Notes: generated by a model from the letters alone, not told the origin. A DNA stretch of 64,000 bases from Kitasatospora sp. NBC_01287 (GCF_026340565.1 NZ_JAPEPB010000001.1:248001-312000), one strand, 5' to 3'; counted from the first letter of the stretch, positions 16,100-25,063 are shown. Program-made: numbers and translations.

Positions 16100-18570
16100 C
16101 GGTCGGCCTGCTTCAGCCGGTCGGCCTGCGCCAACAGGTCGGTCTGCGTCAGTCGTTCGGCCTGCGCCAACAGGTCGGCCTGCTTCAGCCGAGCGTCGGC
16201 GACCGCGATCTGGCCCAGCGCGATGCCGCCGTCGTTGGTCGGCACCTGCTGCTGGCAGTAGGCGTCGAAGCCCGCCCTGCGCAGCTCCACCAGACAGTTG
16301 ACCAGCAGGAACTCGTTCAGGAACACGCCGCCGGAGAGGACCACCTGCGAGCCGGCGCCGGCGCCCCGCTCGGCGCGCACCGCCTGGCAGCGCTCGACCA
16401 CCAGGTCGACCACCGCGGAGTGGAACCGGCGGGCGATCACGGCCGGCTCCACGCCGGCCGCGAGGTCGGCGGCCAGCGCGCGCACCACGGGCCGCGGGTC
16501 GATCTCGGTGGCGGCCTCGGCAGGTGCGGCAGCCCCAGCCGGCGTACTGCCCTCGCCAGGTACGGCACCGAAGCGGTAGCGCTCCGCGGCCGGCGCCATC
16601 GCGAGGTCCCGCTCCAGCAGGCCCTCCAGCTCGATCGGGCCCTGCGCCTCGTACTCGGCGTGCGTGGTGACCGCGAGCAGCGCCGCGACGCCGTCGAACA
16701 GGCGCCCCATGCTGGAGGCGAGCGGAGCGTTGACGCCGCGCCGGGCCATGGTGGCGAAGACGTGCAGTTGCTGCTCGCCGAGCCGCTCCAGCACCGGGAA
16801 GGCCGCGACGGCCTCGGCGGTGCCGCCCAGCGCGTCCAGTGCCAGGGCCAGACCCGTCCTGATCGGCTCGTGCACGGCCCGGTCGCCGCCCAGCAGCGGC
16901 ACCGGCCGCAGGTGCGCCGCCCGGCGCACCTCGCGGTAGTCGCCGAGCAGGAACTCGCCGCCCCAGGTGGTGCCGTCCTCGCCGTAGCCGGCCCCGTCGA
17001 AGACCACGCCGATGGTCTCGCCGGTCAGGCGGTTCTCGGCCATGCAGGAGGCCATGTGCGCGTGGTGGTGCTGCACCCGCAGCACCTGGCCGAAGGCGCC
17101 GCCCTGCTCCTTGAGGGCGAAGCGGGTGGCGCGGAACTGCGGGTGCAGGTCCACGGCCGCGTGGCGCGGCGCCAGGTCGTGCAGGGCCGCCAGGTGCTGG
17201 ACGGTCTCGCGGTGCGAGGCGAAGGTCTCGTCGTTCTTCAGGTCGCCGATGTGCTGGCTGACGTAGACCCGCGAGCCGGCGGCCAGCGCCACCGTCGTCT
17301 TGAGCTCGGCGCCGTAGGCGACCAAGGGCGCCAGTTCGAAGCCGAGTTCGACGGGGTAGGGCGCGTAGCCGCGGGCCCGGCGCAGGAAGCTCACCAGCGG
17401 GTCGGCCAGCTCGGGGTGCTCGGAGTAGCGCACCAGCGAGTCGTCGACCCGGGTCTCGATGTCCCGGTCGTTGAAGAGGATCAGGTCGGCCACCGCGAAG
17501 AGCTGCGCGAGCGCCTCCTCGTTGCGGTGCACGATCGGGTAGCCGGAGATGTTGCCGCTGGTCATCACCAGCGCGTCCAGGCCCTCGTGGTCGACCAGCA
17601 GGTGGTGCTGGGGGGCCGAGGGCAGCATCACCCCGAGGTTGGGGTTGCGCGGGGCGATCGCCTCCGGCAGCGCCCCGGCCCGCTTGCGCAGCAGCACGAT
17701 CGGGCGGGCCGGCGAGTTCAGCAACGCGGCTTCCGCGGAGCGGACATGGACGAAGCGCTCGGCCGCGGCCAGGTCCCGGGCGAGCACCGCGAACGGCTTG
17801 GAGTCGCGCCGCTTGCGCGAGCGCAGCCGGGCCACGGCCTGCTCGTCGTGCGCGTCCACCGCCAGGTGGAAGCCGCCGACGCTCTTGACCGCGACGATCA
17901 GGCCCTCGCGCAGCGCGGCCGCCGCGGCGGCGAGCGCCGCCTCGCCCTCGGACCGCCCGCCGTCGGGAGCGGCCAGCAGCAGCCTCGGCCCACAGTCGGC
18001 ACAGGCGTTGGGCTGGGCGTGGTAGCGGCGGTCCAGCGGATCGCGGTACTCCCGCTCGCAGGGCGCGCACATGGTGAAGGCGGCCATCGTGGTGGTCGCC
18101 CGGTCGTAGGGCAGCTCGCGGACGATGGAGTACCGCGGGCCGCAGTTGGTGCAGTTGATGAACGGGTAGCGATACCGGCGGTCCGCGGGGTCGCGCAGCT
18201 CCCCCAGGCAGTCGGCGCACACGTGGGAGTCGGCCGGCACCACCGTGACCTTGGGGCCGTCGTGCACGCTCTCCCGGATGGTGAAGCCGGCCAACTCCGC
18301 CGCGCCGTAGGTGAGTTCCGCCGCCTCCGCGACCCGGACGCCGGTCACCCGCGCCTGCGGCGGCGCCAGGGTGGTCAGCTCCGCGGTGAAGCGCTCCACC
18401 GCCTCCGCCGGGCCGGCCACCTCGGTGAGCACGCCCTCGGGGTCGTTGAGCACCCAGCCGGCCAACTCGTGGGTGAGGGCGAGCTTGTAGACGAACGGCC
18501 GGAAGCCCACGCCCTGCACCACGCCGGTGACCCGGATCCGCCGGCGGACCGCCGGTTCGCTGGTTCTCAT
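16096..18570 (-). CDS. hypF: HypF-type carbamoyltransferase (complete domain set)
   Basis: 824 residues, ATG after a GGAGG site. Order: acylphosphatase domain (1-95; RVTGVVQGVGFRPFVYKLA with catalytic Arg and AGWVLNDPEGV with Asn), tandem zinc fingers (about 108-190; CADCLGELRD, CTNCGPRYS, CAPCEREYRD, CADCGPRLL), YrdC-like domain (about 205-390), and Kae1-like domain with VQHHHAHMASCMAENRL. HypF turns carbamoyl phosphate and ATP into carbamoyl-adenylate and loads HypE. Every catalytic element appears present, so this is not one of the shorter TobZ-like O-carbamoyltransferases. The last about 33 residues form an unusual repeat (LLAQAERLTQTDLLAQADRL) from tandem DNA units at 16099-16194, likely a helical tail. 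Partner hypE is 16 bp upstream; an ATP-grasp gene overlaps the 3' end. No hydrogenase genes are seen. Confidence 0.93.
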   Translation of the reverse strand: MRTSEPAVRRRIRVTGVVQGVGFRPFVYKLALTHELAGWVLNDPEGVLTEVAGPAEAVERFTAELTTLAPPQARVTGVRVAEAAELTYGAAELAGFTIRESVHDGPKVTVVPADSHVCADCLGELRDPADRRYRYPFINCTNCGPRYSIVRELPYDRATTTMAAFTMCAPCEREYRDPLDRRYHAQPNACADCGPRLLLAAPDGGRSEGEAALAAAAAALREGLIVAVKSVGGFHLAVDAHDEQAVARLRSRKRRDSKPFAVLARDLAAAERFVHVRSAEAALLNSPARPIVLLRKRAGALPEAIAPRNPNLGVMLPSAPQHHLLVDHEGLDALVMTSGNISGYPIVHRNEEALAQLFAVADLILFNDRDIETRVDDSLVRYSEHPELADPLVSFLRRARGYAPYPVELGFELAPLVAYGAELKTTVALAAGSRVYVSQHIGDLKNDETFASHRETVQHLAALHDLAPRHAAVDLHPQFRATRFALKEQGGAFGQVLRVQHHHAHMASCMAENRLTGETIGVVFDGAGYGEDGTTWGGEFLLGDYREVRRAAHLRPVPLLGGDRAVHEPIRTGLALALDALGGTAEAVAAFPVLERLGEQQLHVFATMARRGVNAPLASSMGRLFDGVAALLAVTTHAEYEAQGPIELEGLLERDLAMAPAAERYRFGAVPGEGSTPAGAAAPAEAATEIDPRPVVRALAADLAAGVEPAVIARRFHSAVVDLVVERCQAVRAERGAGAGSQVVLSGGVFLNEFLLVNCLVELRRAGFDAYCQQQVPTNDGGIALGQIAVADARLKQADLLAQAERLTQTDLLAQADRLKQADR

Positions 18571-18586
18571 GCCGCTCCGCCTCCGC

Positions 18587-19612
18587 TCAGCACAGCCGCG
18601 GCAGTTCGGAGCCCTGGAGCTCCTCCACCACGGAGTCCCGGCCGTCGGCGTCGCGCATCAGCACGATGCCCTCGGGCGCCTCGGTGACCTCGCCGATCAC
18701 CACGGCGTCCGCGCCGTAGCGGTGCGAGCGCAGCAGGGCGAGCACCTGCTCCTCGGCGGCGGGGTCCACGAAGAGGGCGACGCAGCCCTCGTTGGCGGCG
18801 TGGATCGCGTTGATGCCCAGCATGTCGGTGGCCATCACGGTCTCGAACTGGATGGGCAGCGCGTCCTGTTCGATCCGGATGGTGTGCCCGCCGGCGGCCG
18901 CGTACTCGTGCAGCACCGCCGCCAGGCCGCCGCGGGTCACGTCGCGCACCGAACGCACCGCGCCCGGCTCGATGGCACTGAACAGCTCGTCGAGCAGCCC
19001 GTTCAGCGGCGCGCAGTCGCTCAGCACGCGCTGCTCGAAGCCGAGCCCCTCGCGGATCGACAGCAGGTGCACGGTGTGGTTGCCGATCGATCCGCTGAGG
19101 ATCACCCGGTCACCGGGCCGCACGTCGCGCATCCGCAGCGGGGCGCGCTCGAAGACGCCGACGCCCGCGGTGTTGAGGTAGATCTGGTCGGCCTCGCCCT
19201 TGCGGACCACCTTGGTGTCGCCGCAGACGATCTGGACGCCGGCCTCCCGGGCCGTCTCCCGGATCGAGGTGAGCACCCGCACCAGCTTGGCGATCGGCAG
19301 GCCGGTCTCCAGGATCATGCCGAGCGTCAGGTAGAGCGGCCTGGCGCCCACCACGGCAAGGTCGTTGACGGTGCCGCAGACCGCGATCTTGCCGATGTCG
19401 CCGTTGCCGAAGAACGGCGGGTCGACGACGAACGAGTCGGTCGTCATCGCGATCTGTCCGGCGGATATCGGCAGCATGGCGCTGTCCTCCATCTCGCCGA
19501 TGTACACGTCGCCGAGTGTTTCGACGATCAGGGAGACCAGGTCGTGGCTGAGCTGGGCACCACTGCCGTGGTCGAGAACGACCTCGCCGAGGTCGGTCAC
19601 CGGGCTTGTCAT
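18587..19612 (-). CDS. hypE: HypE-type carbamoyl dehydratase with intact C-terminal cysteine
   Basis: 341 residues; ATG has an AAGGAG site. PurM-like fold motifs: DVYIGEMEDSAMLP, TTDSFVVDPPFFGNGDIGKIAVCGTVNDLAVVGARPLYLTLGMIL and SVRDVTRGGLAAVLHEYA. The protein ends GSELPRLC, matching the terminal PRxC of hydrogenase HypE, whose cysteine receives the carbamoyl group from HypF and is dehydrated with ATP to a thiocyanate. The conserved terminal cysteine implies that thiocyanate chemistry is intact. In hydrogenase systems the cyanide passes to HypCD; neither is visible within the window. It sits between the cysteine hydrolase gene and hypF in what looks like a biosynthetic operon, so transfer to a small molecule or to a different protein is an open question. 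Confidence 0.94.
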   Translation of the reverse strand: MTSPVTDLGEVVLDHGSGAQLSHDLVSLIVETLGDVYIGEMEDSAMLPISAGQIAMTTDSFVVDPPFFGNGDIGKIAVCGTVNDLAVVGARPLYLTLGMILETGLPIAKLVRVLTSIRETAREAGVQIVCGDTKVVRKGEADQIYLNTAGVGVFERAPLRMRDVRPGDRVILSGSIGNHTVHLLSIREGLGFEQRVLSDCAPLNGLLDELFSAIEPGAVRSVRDVTRGGLAAVLHEYAAAGGHTIRIEQDALPIQFETVMATDMLGINAIHAANEGCVALFVDPAAEEQVLALLRSHRYGADAVVIGEVTEAPEGIVLMRDADGRDSVVEELQGSELPRLC

Positions 19613-19664
19613 CTACAGCTCCTTCAGGACGTACAGGAGAGGAGGCGGCTGGCGAATCTGCCTG

Positions 19665-20255
19665 CTACGGAAGGATCTTGACGACCTTGCGGGGCAACTC
19701 GCCCTCGGTGTCCAGCACGTCGAAGATCTCCTTCGAGTCGGCGACCGTGGCGCAGTAGCCGCCCAGCCACTCCAGGGCGCGGTCGCGGTCCTCGGCGTTG
19801 CCGGAGACGACGCAGTCGGAGGGGACCCAGACGTTGTAGCCGCGGAAGAAGGCGTCGGCGGCGGTGGTCTGCACGCAGATCTGCGTCTGCAGTCCGGTCA
19901 CCAGGACCGTGTCGATGCCGGCCGCCTGAAGGCGGTCGTGCAGCTCGGTCTCGTAGAAGCCGCTGTCCTTGTTCTTCTCCACGGTCTCGTCGCCGGGCGC
20001 GAGGAAGTCGGCGAGGATGGCCGCCCCCTGCGAACCGCGCTGCAGCGGGAGCGTGCCGTCCAGATCGCGCTCCACGTTGGGGTCGTCCGGCAGGTTCACC
20101 AGCTGCAGGTGGTAGACGGCGTGGCCGCGACGGCGCATCTCGTCGAGGAAGACGGTGAAGCGCGGCTGCGCCTCGGCCATCGCCGAGGTGCGCTCGGGGG
20201 TCTTGTGGACCACGTCGGCCTGCAGGTCGTTGGTGAGTACGGCGATCTTGCCCAT
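19665..20255 (-). CDS. Isochorismatase-like cysteine hydrolase
   Basis: 196 residues; ATG at 20255 follows AAGGAACC. The frame continues far upstream as non-coding. The catalytic triad of the nicotinamidase/isochorismatase family is visible: Asp in AVLTNDLQADVV, Lys in VEKNKDSGF and Cys in GLQTQICVQTTAADAF. Family enzymes cleave amides (nicotinamide, N-carbamoyl compounds, biuret) or vinyl ethers. It is the first gene of the operon with hypE only 52 bp downstream. A role in hydrolysing a carbamoyl/amide intermediate, or in providing carbamoyl units, is an attractive but unproven link to HypEF. Confidence 0.88.
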   Translation of the reverse strand: MGKIAVLTNDLQADVVHKTPERTSAMAEAQPRFTVFLDEMRRRGHAVYHLQLVNLPDDPNVERDLDGTLPLQRGSQGAAILADFLAPGDETVEKNKDSGFYETELHDRLQAAGIDTVLVTGLQTQICVQTTAADAFFRGYNVWVPSDCVVSGNAEDRDRALEWLGGYCATVADSKEIFDVLDTEGELPRKVVKILP

Positions 20256-20923
20256 GAGGTTCCTTGTGATGACGTGATGACGCGACAACGTGACGAAGAG
20301 GAACGAGAGATGGTGCGCCACCGGGCGCCGACCCACCCCCGTGGGGCATGGCGAACCGGTATGAGAGGGCTGCCGACGGCATCGGCGGTCAGCGGGAACG
20401 ACGGTGACAGCCAGTGAGGAAAACCCTGTTGATCTGGCGTCGATGTGCGGCCCGAAGCCGGTATGACTACTGCTTCCCGGGGCGACGCGCTGACTCTGGC
20501 ACAGGTGATCAACCACCGTCAAGATCAACATTTCTAAGACTTTCACGAGTTCAGCGCCTTGTGTGGCCCCTCGACGCAGGGCGCCCGCCCGACGCGGGAC
20601 ACCCCGGCGGTGGGGGTCGACGACCCGTTCCACGGCGCCGAGTTGAGCTGACGCTCCGTCACAATGAGCGATGGATGCTCGCGCGAACACGAACGACCGA
20701 ACCCGGTGGCGGACCGGTCCGGCGCGAAGCGGTCGGCGGCCGTGCGCGAGGCGGGTCGGCCGGCACGGCCGACGTCCTTCTCAGAAAAAGCCGTTGTGGT
20801 GGCGCTTGCCCGACTTCGGTGCACTGCGGGCGACTCGTGCGCAGATGGCCGCCGGTGCGGCAGCTGTCCGCGGCGGCAGGATCCGCGCCCGATGGCCAAC
20901 CCCGGGCGCGGAAACCGGGGACG
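20256..20923. other. Long intergenic region upstream of the hypE/F operon
   Basis: 668 bp without a convincing gene on either strand; open frames here have poor codon bias for this genome. It is the least GC-rich part of the neighbourhood around 20400-20560 and holds the GATCAAC repeats listed separately. It must contain the promoter for the minus-strand operon. I see no clear riboswitch, tRNA or regulator gene in it. Confidence 0.6.
20507..20529. promoter_or_regulatory. Direct GATCAAC repeats, possible regulator site
   Basis: GATCAAC occurs at 20507-20513 and 20523-20529 (16-bp spacing, about one and a half helical turns), and its complement GTTGATC at 20428-20434. A TTGACG lies between the two direct copies when read on the minus strand (20517-20522). 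The position, about 250 bp upstream of the first gene of the operon, suits an activator or repressor site. No protein is assigned. Confidence 0.35.
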
Positions 20924-21439
20924 CTACGACAGGTCCTTGCCCATCAGCCGGCACACCGTCTCGTACCGCTGGATCGAACCGTCCGCCGCCTGCACGTCCC
21001 AGGCGTCGGGTCGGCGGTCATAGGCCGTGTAGCCGAGCCGCTCGTACAGCGCGCGGGCCCGCGGATTGCTCTCCTCGACCCTCAGCTCGGCGCGCGTCAG
21101 CCCCCGCGCGCGGATCCGCTCCTCGGCGACCCGGATGAGCAGGGTGCCCAGCCCGCAGGAGCGCAGCGCCGGGTGCACCCCCAGCTGCCACAGCACGCCC
21201 GCGCCGGGGATCACCTGGTAGTTGACGCCGCCGACGGCCACCGGAAGTCCGGCCGCCGTGCGGAGAGCCAGGTAGTCCACCTCGCCGGCCGCCGCCCGCT
21301 CCAACGCCACCGCCACGGAGGCCAGGTGCGTGGCGGAGCCGGCCCACGCGCAGTCCGGGAGATCGGCGGGCGTCAGGTCGTCGACGCGGACCCGCAGGAG
21401 GACCTCGGTCCCGTCACCCTCGGCGCGCGGCTGGCTCAT
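20924..21439 (-). CDS. GNAT-family N-acetyltransferase
   Basis: 171 residues; ATG after GGGAG. The acetyl-CoA binding segment is clear: LWQLGVHPALRSCGLGTLLIRVAEERIRARGLTRAELRVEESNPRARALYERLGYTAYDRR, covering motifs A and B of the fold. It acetylates an amine of unknown identity. It has a single-gene appearance, with the long non-coding gap on its 3' side and a short gap before the GAP-family gene upstream. Self-resistance is possible given nearby clusters but not indicated by sequence. Confidence 0.88.
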   Translation of the reverse strand: MSQPRAEGDGTEVLLRVRVDDLTPADLPDCAWAGSATHLASVAVALERAAAGEVDYLALRTAAGLPVAVGGVNYQVIPGAGVLWQLGVHPALRSCGLGTLLIRVAEERIRARGLTRAELRVEESNPRARALYERLGYTAYDRRPDAWDVQAADGSIQRYETVCRLMGKDLS

Positions 21440-21612
21440 GCTCCCATCCCATCAGGACCGTGGTGGGTGCGGCCAGCGGTTTTCCGGGGAGCGACGGCGG
21501 GGAGCGGGGTACTGGGAGCGGCGGACCGGGCAGCGCCCCGGGACCAGGCACAGCGCCCGGGGGGCCGCCGGGAGTGCCCGCCGAGCGGGGCCCGCGAGCG
21601 GGAGCCGTCCGT

Positions 21613-22308
21613 TCAGCTGACGAGCTGGTAGATGCTCTTGCTCACCAGCCACAGGCCCGCGACCAGTGAGATCGCCACGACCGCCTGATCGGTGTGGCCC
21701 TCGACCCACCGGCGCACCGCGTCGAGCCGGTGCCCGGCGGCCTGCGGGGCGAAGGCGGTGTACAGCTCCATCGCGAGGATGCTCGCGGTGGCCAGCAGGC
21801 AGAAGCCGAGCAGGGCCAGGTAGGAGGCGATGCCGGAGAGCCGCAGGCGGACCACCGTCGCGGCCCCCGCCGCCACCAGCCCCCATGGCTGGAGGAGGAC
21901 GCCGAAGCCCGCGGCCGTCCAGGCGGAGACGTCGTGCAGCCGTGTCAGCAGGCTCGCGGCCCGGCGCGACCTCCCGTCCACGTTCCCGACCCCGCTCCCG
22001 CTCCCCTGCCCGGCCCGGGCCCCGGTCCTCCGGCGTCGCCGGTACTCGCCGTAGCCGATCATCGCGACGCCGATGGCGAGTTTGAGGGCCTCGGCGCCGG
22101 TCGACGGCGCGGTGTGCGACCGCGGCGGCGTACCTCCGGTGCCCAGCAGGACGGCCGCGACGACCAGGACCAGGCACGCCAGCCAGGCCAGCACGAAGGC
22201 CAGGCCCTTGCGCACGCCCCGGCGCGCGGTGAGGATCAGGATGAAGGCGGTGTTGTGGAGCGGACCGAGCGTGATCGCCAGTCCGATGATGAAGAGGTCC
22301 AGCACCAT
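21613..22308 (-). CDS. GAP-family (Sap/sulfolipid-addressing-like) membrane protein
   Basis: 231 residues with six likely transmembrane segments: MVLDLFIIGLAITLGPLHNTAFILIL, GLAFVLAWLACLVLVVAAVLL, LKLAIGVAMIGYGEY, AAGFGVLLQPWGLVAAGAATVV, YLALLGFCLLATASILAMELY and AVVAISLVAGLWLVSKSIYQL. The pattern, with the LGPLHNTAFIL start and a polar central loop, fits the GAP/Sap family, which includes mycobacterial proteins linked to glycolipid export. Function in streptomycetes is not established. The central loop carries a Gly/Ser/Arg-rich stretch. Confidence 0.8.
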   Translation of the reverse strand: MVLDLFIIGLAITLGPLHNTAFILILTARRGVRKGLAFVLAWLACLVLVVAAVLLGTGGTPPRSHTAPSTGAEALKLAIGVAMIGYGEYRRRRRTGARAGQGSGSGVGNVDGRSRRAASLLTRLHDVSAWTAAGFGVLLQPWGLVAAGAATVVRLRLSGIASYLALLGFCLLATASILAMELYTAFAPQAAGHRLDAVRRWVEGHTDQAVVAISLVAGLWLVSKSIYQLVS

Positions 22309-22459
22309 CCTCGACGCTCCTCACCCAGGGACCGGGGGCCTGCCCCCGCGGCAGCCACGGCCCCCGACGAGCCCCCTACCGCCAGGATGCTTCCGGCCCG
22401 CCCCCACCGCACCCGGGGCACACGCCGCGGCGGGTGGCCACGGCGTGGGCGCCGCTCCC

Positions 22460-22548
22460 CCTCGGACAGACCCAGGCTCGGACGGACCTAGGCTCGGACA
22501 GACCCGGGCTCGGACCGAACCCGGGCTCGGACAGACCCGGGCTCAGAC
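22460..22548. repeat. 16-bp tandem repeat running into the sirtuin stop codon
   Basis: Five to six copies of GCTCGGACAGACCCGG with minor variants (starts near 22460, 22476, 22492, 22508, 22525, 22541). The last partial copy contains the TGA stop (22543-22545, minus strand) of the sirtuin gene. The period equals that of the array at 4185, but the unit differs. Confidence 0.88.
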
Positions 22549-23421
22549 AGAGCCGAACTGCCGCGCCAGCTCCGTCAGCGCCGCGCCCAGGGGCAGCGCG
22601 ACGGTGGCCGTCGCGTAGGCGTCACCGCGCGTCGCGCCCTGGTTCACGATCACGACGGGCTTGCCGGCCTTCGCGGCGTGGCGCACGAAGCGCAGTCCGG
22701 ACATGACCGCCAGGGAGGAGCCGAGCACCAGCAGCGCCCGCGCGCCGTCCACCAGCGCGTAGCATCGCTCGACCCGGGGCTTGGGGACGTTCTCGCCGAA
22801 GAAGACCACGTCCGGCTTGAGGATCCCGCCGCACGCCTCGCAGGGGGCGATCCGGAAGCCCGCCACCAGCTCGTCCGGGAGCTCGACGTCACCGTCCGGG
22901 TTGGCCCGGAAGCTCGTCTCCCCCAGCGGCCCGTTCAGCGCGTGCAGTCGGTGGTCGAGTTCCTCTCGCGTGCTGCGGCGCCCGCAGCCCAGGCAGAGCA
23001 CCCGGTCGAGGCCGCCGTGCAGCTCCACCGTGTCGAGGGTGCCGGCCGCCCGGTGCAGGCCGTCCACGTTCTGGGTGATCACCGCGACGATGTGGCCGCT
23101 GCGGCGCAGCTCCTGCACGGCGTGGTGCCCGGCGTTGGGCTCGGCCCTGGCGATGGAGCGCCAGCCCGCGTGGCTGCGCGCCCAGTACCTGCGGCGGCCC
23201 GCCTCGCTCGCCGTGAACTCCTGGTAGGTCATGGGGCGGTGGCGGCGCAGGCTGCCGGTGGCGCCGCGGTAGTCGGGAATGCCCGACTCGGTCGACAGCC
23301 CCGCGCCGCTCAACACCACGACACCGCGCCCGGTCAGCAGGTCCGCGACCTGCGGCAGTCCGCCGGGGTGGGGCACGGGTCCGGCCACGGCCGGCCCGTC
23401 GAGCCTCGGATGCACGCGCAT
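22543..23421 (-). CDS. NAD-dependent protein deacylase, Sir2/CobB family
   Basis: 292 residues. Sirtuin hallmarks in order: VVVLSGAGLSTESGIPDYRG (GAG-S-GIPDFR-type NAD motif), AVITQNVDGLHRAAG (TQNxDxLH), the catalytic His in VELHGGLDRVLC, a four-cysteine zinc site (CLGCGRR and CEACGG), LKPDVVFFGENVP and LVLGSSLAVMSGLRFV. It removes acyl groups from lysines with NAD as cosubstrate. Length is slightly above the bacterial average because of a 25-residue N-terminal extension. It is divergent from the GNAT-AAA gene across a 250-bp gap with GGACAGCCGCC-type repeats. Confidence 0.94.
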   Translation of the reverse strand: MRVHPRLDGPAVAGPVPHPGGLPQVADLLTGRGVVVLSGAGLSTESGIPDYRGATGSLRRHRPMTYQEFTASEAGRRRYWARSHAGWRSIARAEPNAGHHAVQELRRSGHIVAVITQNVDGLHRAAGTLDTVELHGGLDRVLCLGCGRRSTREELDHRLHALNGPLGETSFRANPDGDVELPDELVAGFRIAPCEACGGILKPDVVFFGENVPKPRVERCYALVDGARALLVLGSSLAVMSGLRFVRHAAKAGKPVVIVNQGATRGDAYATATVALPLGAALTELARQFGSV

Positions 23422-23671
23422 GCGGACAGTTTACCGAGGGCGTCCGGGGCAACCGGCCCGGCGGACGGAGCACCCACGGAGCACCGCCGGACCGCCGCCG
23501 GACCACCGCCCGGACAGCCGCCCGGACAGCCGCCGGGACAGCCGATCCGGGCGCCGCACCGCCAGCGACGGTCCGTACGAGTGCGCGCCCGCGGTTGTCC
23601 TCCGCGGCGCGCGCCGCGCCACCCGCACCGGCCCTAGCGTCGGCGTCCACCAACTGCGAGGGGCGGTACCC

Positions 23672-25063
23672 ATGAACTGGCTGATCCACGACTACCGCGA
23701 GGACGACCTCGCCGATGTCGTCCACCTGATCGACAGCACGGCCGGGCTCGGACAGGAGTCGGTCTTCTCGCTCGCCGAGTGCATCAGCGCGCTGACCGCC
23801 CACCCCCAGGCCCCGGGCGCGAGCGGCGTGGGTGCCGAGGCCGGTGGTGGCGGCGGTACCGGTGGGAGCGGCGGCGGCCCCAGGCCCGCCGTGGTCGCCG
23901 TGCGCGGCGGCGCCACGATCGGCGCCGCGCTGGCGTGCACCGCGGGCGAGCGGGCCTGGGTGATGCGCATCGCCATCGCCCCCGCCTGGCGCGGACGCGG
24001 CCTGGCCAGCGCGCTGCTGCGCGAGCTGGAGCGCCGCCTGGTCGCCCTGCGGATCCGCCGGATCGCCTACGTGCTGCCCGAGGAGGAGTTGCTCGGCGAG
24101 GGGCTGAGCAACGCGGGATACACCCGCCACCCCGCCGCCGCCTACTTCGAGAAGGCCGAGCCCGCCGCCGGAACGGCCGTCGACCTGCTGGAGGAGCTGG
24201 GCGGCCGGCTGCTGCCGGGCGACCTGTGGGAGCGGGTGGCCGGCATGGAGGCCGAGAAGGACCTGATCGAGCGCCGGATCGTGCGCCCCCTCGCCGAACC
24301 CGAGCTGGCCGCCCGGCACGGGGTGCGCCCGCCGCGCGCGATCGCCCTCTTCGGCCCGCCCGGGACCGGCAAGACCACCTTCGCCCGGGCCATCGCCTCC
24401 CGCCTGGGCTGGCCGTTCGTGGAGCTGCTGCCCTCCCGGCTGGCCGACCAGGGCAATCCGGCCGCCGCGCTGCGCACCGCCTTCGCCCGGATCGGCGAGC
24501 TGGAGCGGGTGCTGGTCTTCATCGACGAGGTCGAGGAGATCGCCCCGGCCCGCGGCCTGGGCGCCGGTCAGGCGGACGGGCGCGGGCGATCCGAGGCCGC
24601 GGCCGCGGCGCACGGTGTCACCAACGAACTGCTCAAGATCATCCCCGGCTTCCGCGAGCGCGACGAGCGACTGCTGGTCTGCGCGACCAACTCGGTCCGC
24701 TCGCTGGACCAGGCCTTCCTGCGGCACGGCCGGTTCGACTACCTGGTGCCGATCGGCACCCCGGACGCCGCCGCCCGGGCGGCCATCTGGCGCCGGCACG
24801 CCGCCGACCGCCCCACCGTCGACCTGGACGCGCTGGTCGCCGCGAGCGCGTCCTTCACCCCCGCCGACATCGAGCACGCCGCCCGCGGCGCGGCCCAGGC
24901 CGCCTTCGAACGCGACCTGGCCCGCCCGGTCCCCGGCCCGCCCGAGAGCGCCGGCGCGAGCACCGAGGACTACCTCGCCGCGACCGCCCGCTGCCGCCCG
25001 ACGGTCACCCCGGCCATGATCGAGGAGTTCACCGCCGACATCGCCACCCATGCCCGGATCTGA
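23672..25063 (+). CDS. GNAT acetyltransferase-AAA ATPase fusion
   Basis: 463 residues from the ATG at 23672 preceded by GCGAGGGG; the frame is open upstream but without coding character. Residues 1-150 form a GNAT domain (MNWLIHDYREDDLADVVHLI, WVMRIAIAPAWRGRGLASALLRELERRL). A Gly-rich linker lies inside the N-terminal part. Residues about 185-400 form an AAA module: Walker A LFGPPGTGKTTFARAIA, Walker B LVFIDEVEEIAPAR, sensor-1 LLVCATNSV, and the arginine-finger region FLRHGRFDYLVPIGTPD. AAA proteins remodel or unfold partners with ATP; the GNAT half would bind acetyl-CoA. The combination suggests an acetylation-linked remodelling or sensing device. Similar fusions occur in streptomycetes but I know of no defined function. 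Confidence 0.85.
   Translation: MNWLIHDYREDDLADVVHLIDSTAGLGQESVFSLAECISALTAHPQAPGASGVGAEAGGGGGTGGSGGGPRPAVVAVRGGATIGAALACTAGERAWVMRIAIAPAWRGRGLASALLRELERRLVALRIRRIAYVLPEEELLGEGLSNAGYTRHPAAAYFEKAEPAAGTAVDLLEELGGRLLPGDLWERVAGMEAEKDLIERRIVRPLAEPELAARHGVRPPRAIALFGPPGTGKTTFARAIASRLGWPFVELLPSRLADQGNPAAALRTAFARIGELERVLVFIDEVEEIAPARGLGAGQADGRGRSEAAAAAHGVTNELLKIIPGFRERDERLLVCATNSVRSLDQAFLRHGRFDYLVPIGTPDAAARAAIWRRHAADRPTVDLDALVAASASFTPADIEHAARGAAQAAFERDLARPVPGPPESAGASTEDYLAATARCRPTVTPAMIEEFTADIATHARI

Noticed and set aside
16096..19612. HypF/HypE as a hydrogenase locus
   Set aside because: No hypA, B, C, D or hydrogenase subunit gene is visible on either side within the window; the neighbours are ligases, an exporter and amino-acid enzymes.
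20543..20899. Possible small genes in the gap before the GNAT gene
   Set aside because: Open frames on both strands overlap each other, have no family signal, no ribosome site and atypical codon use.
22460..22548. CRISPR-like array
   Set aside because: Units are 16 bp and contiguous with no spacers; it is a plain tandem repeat running into a gene end.
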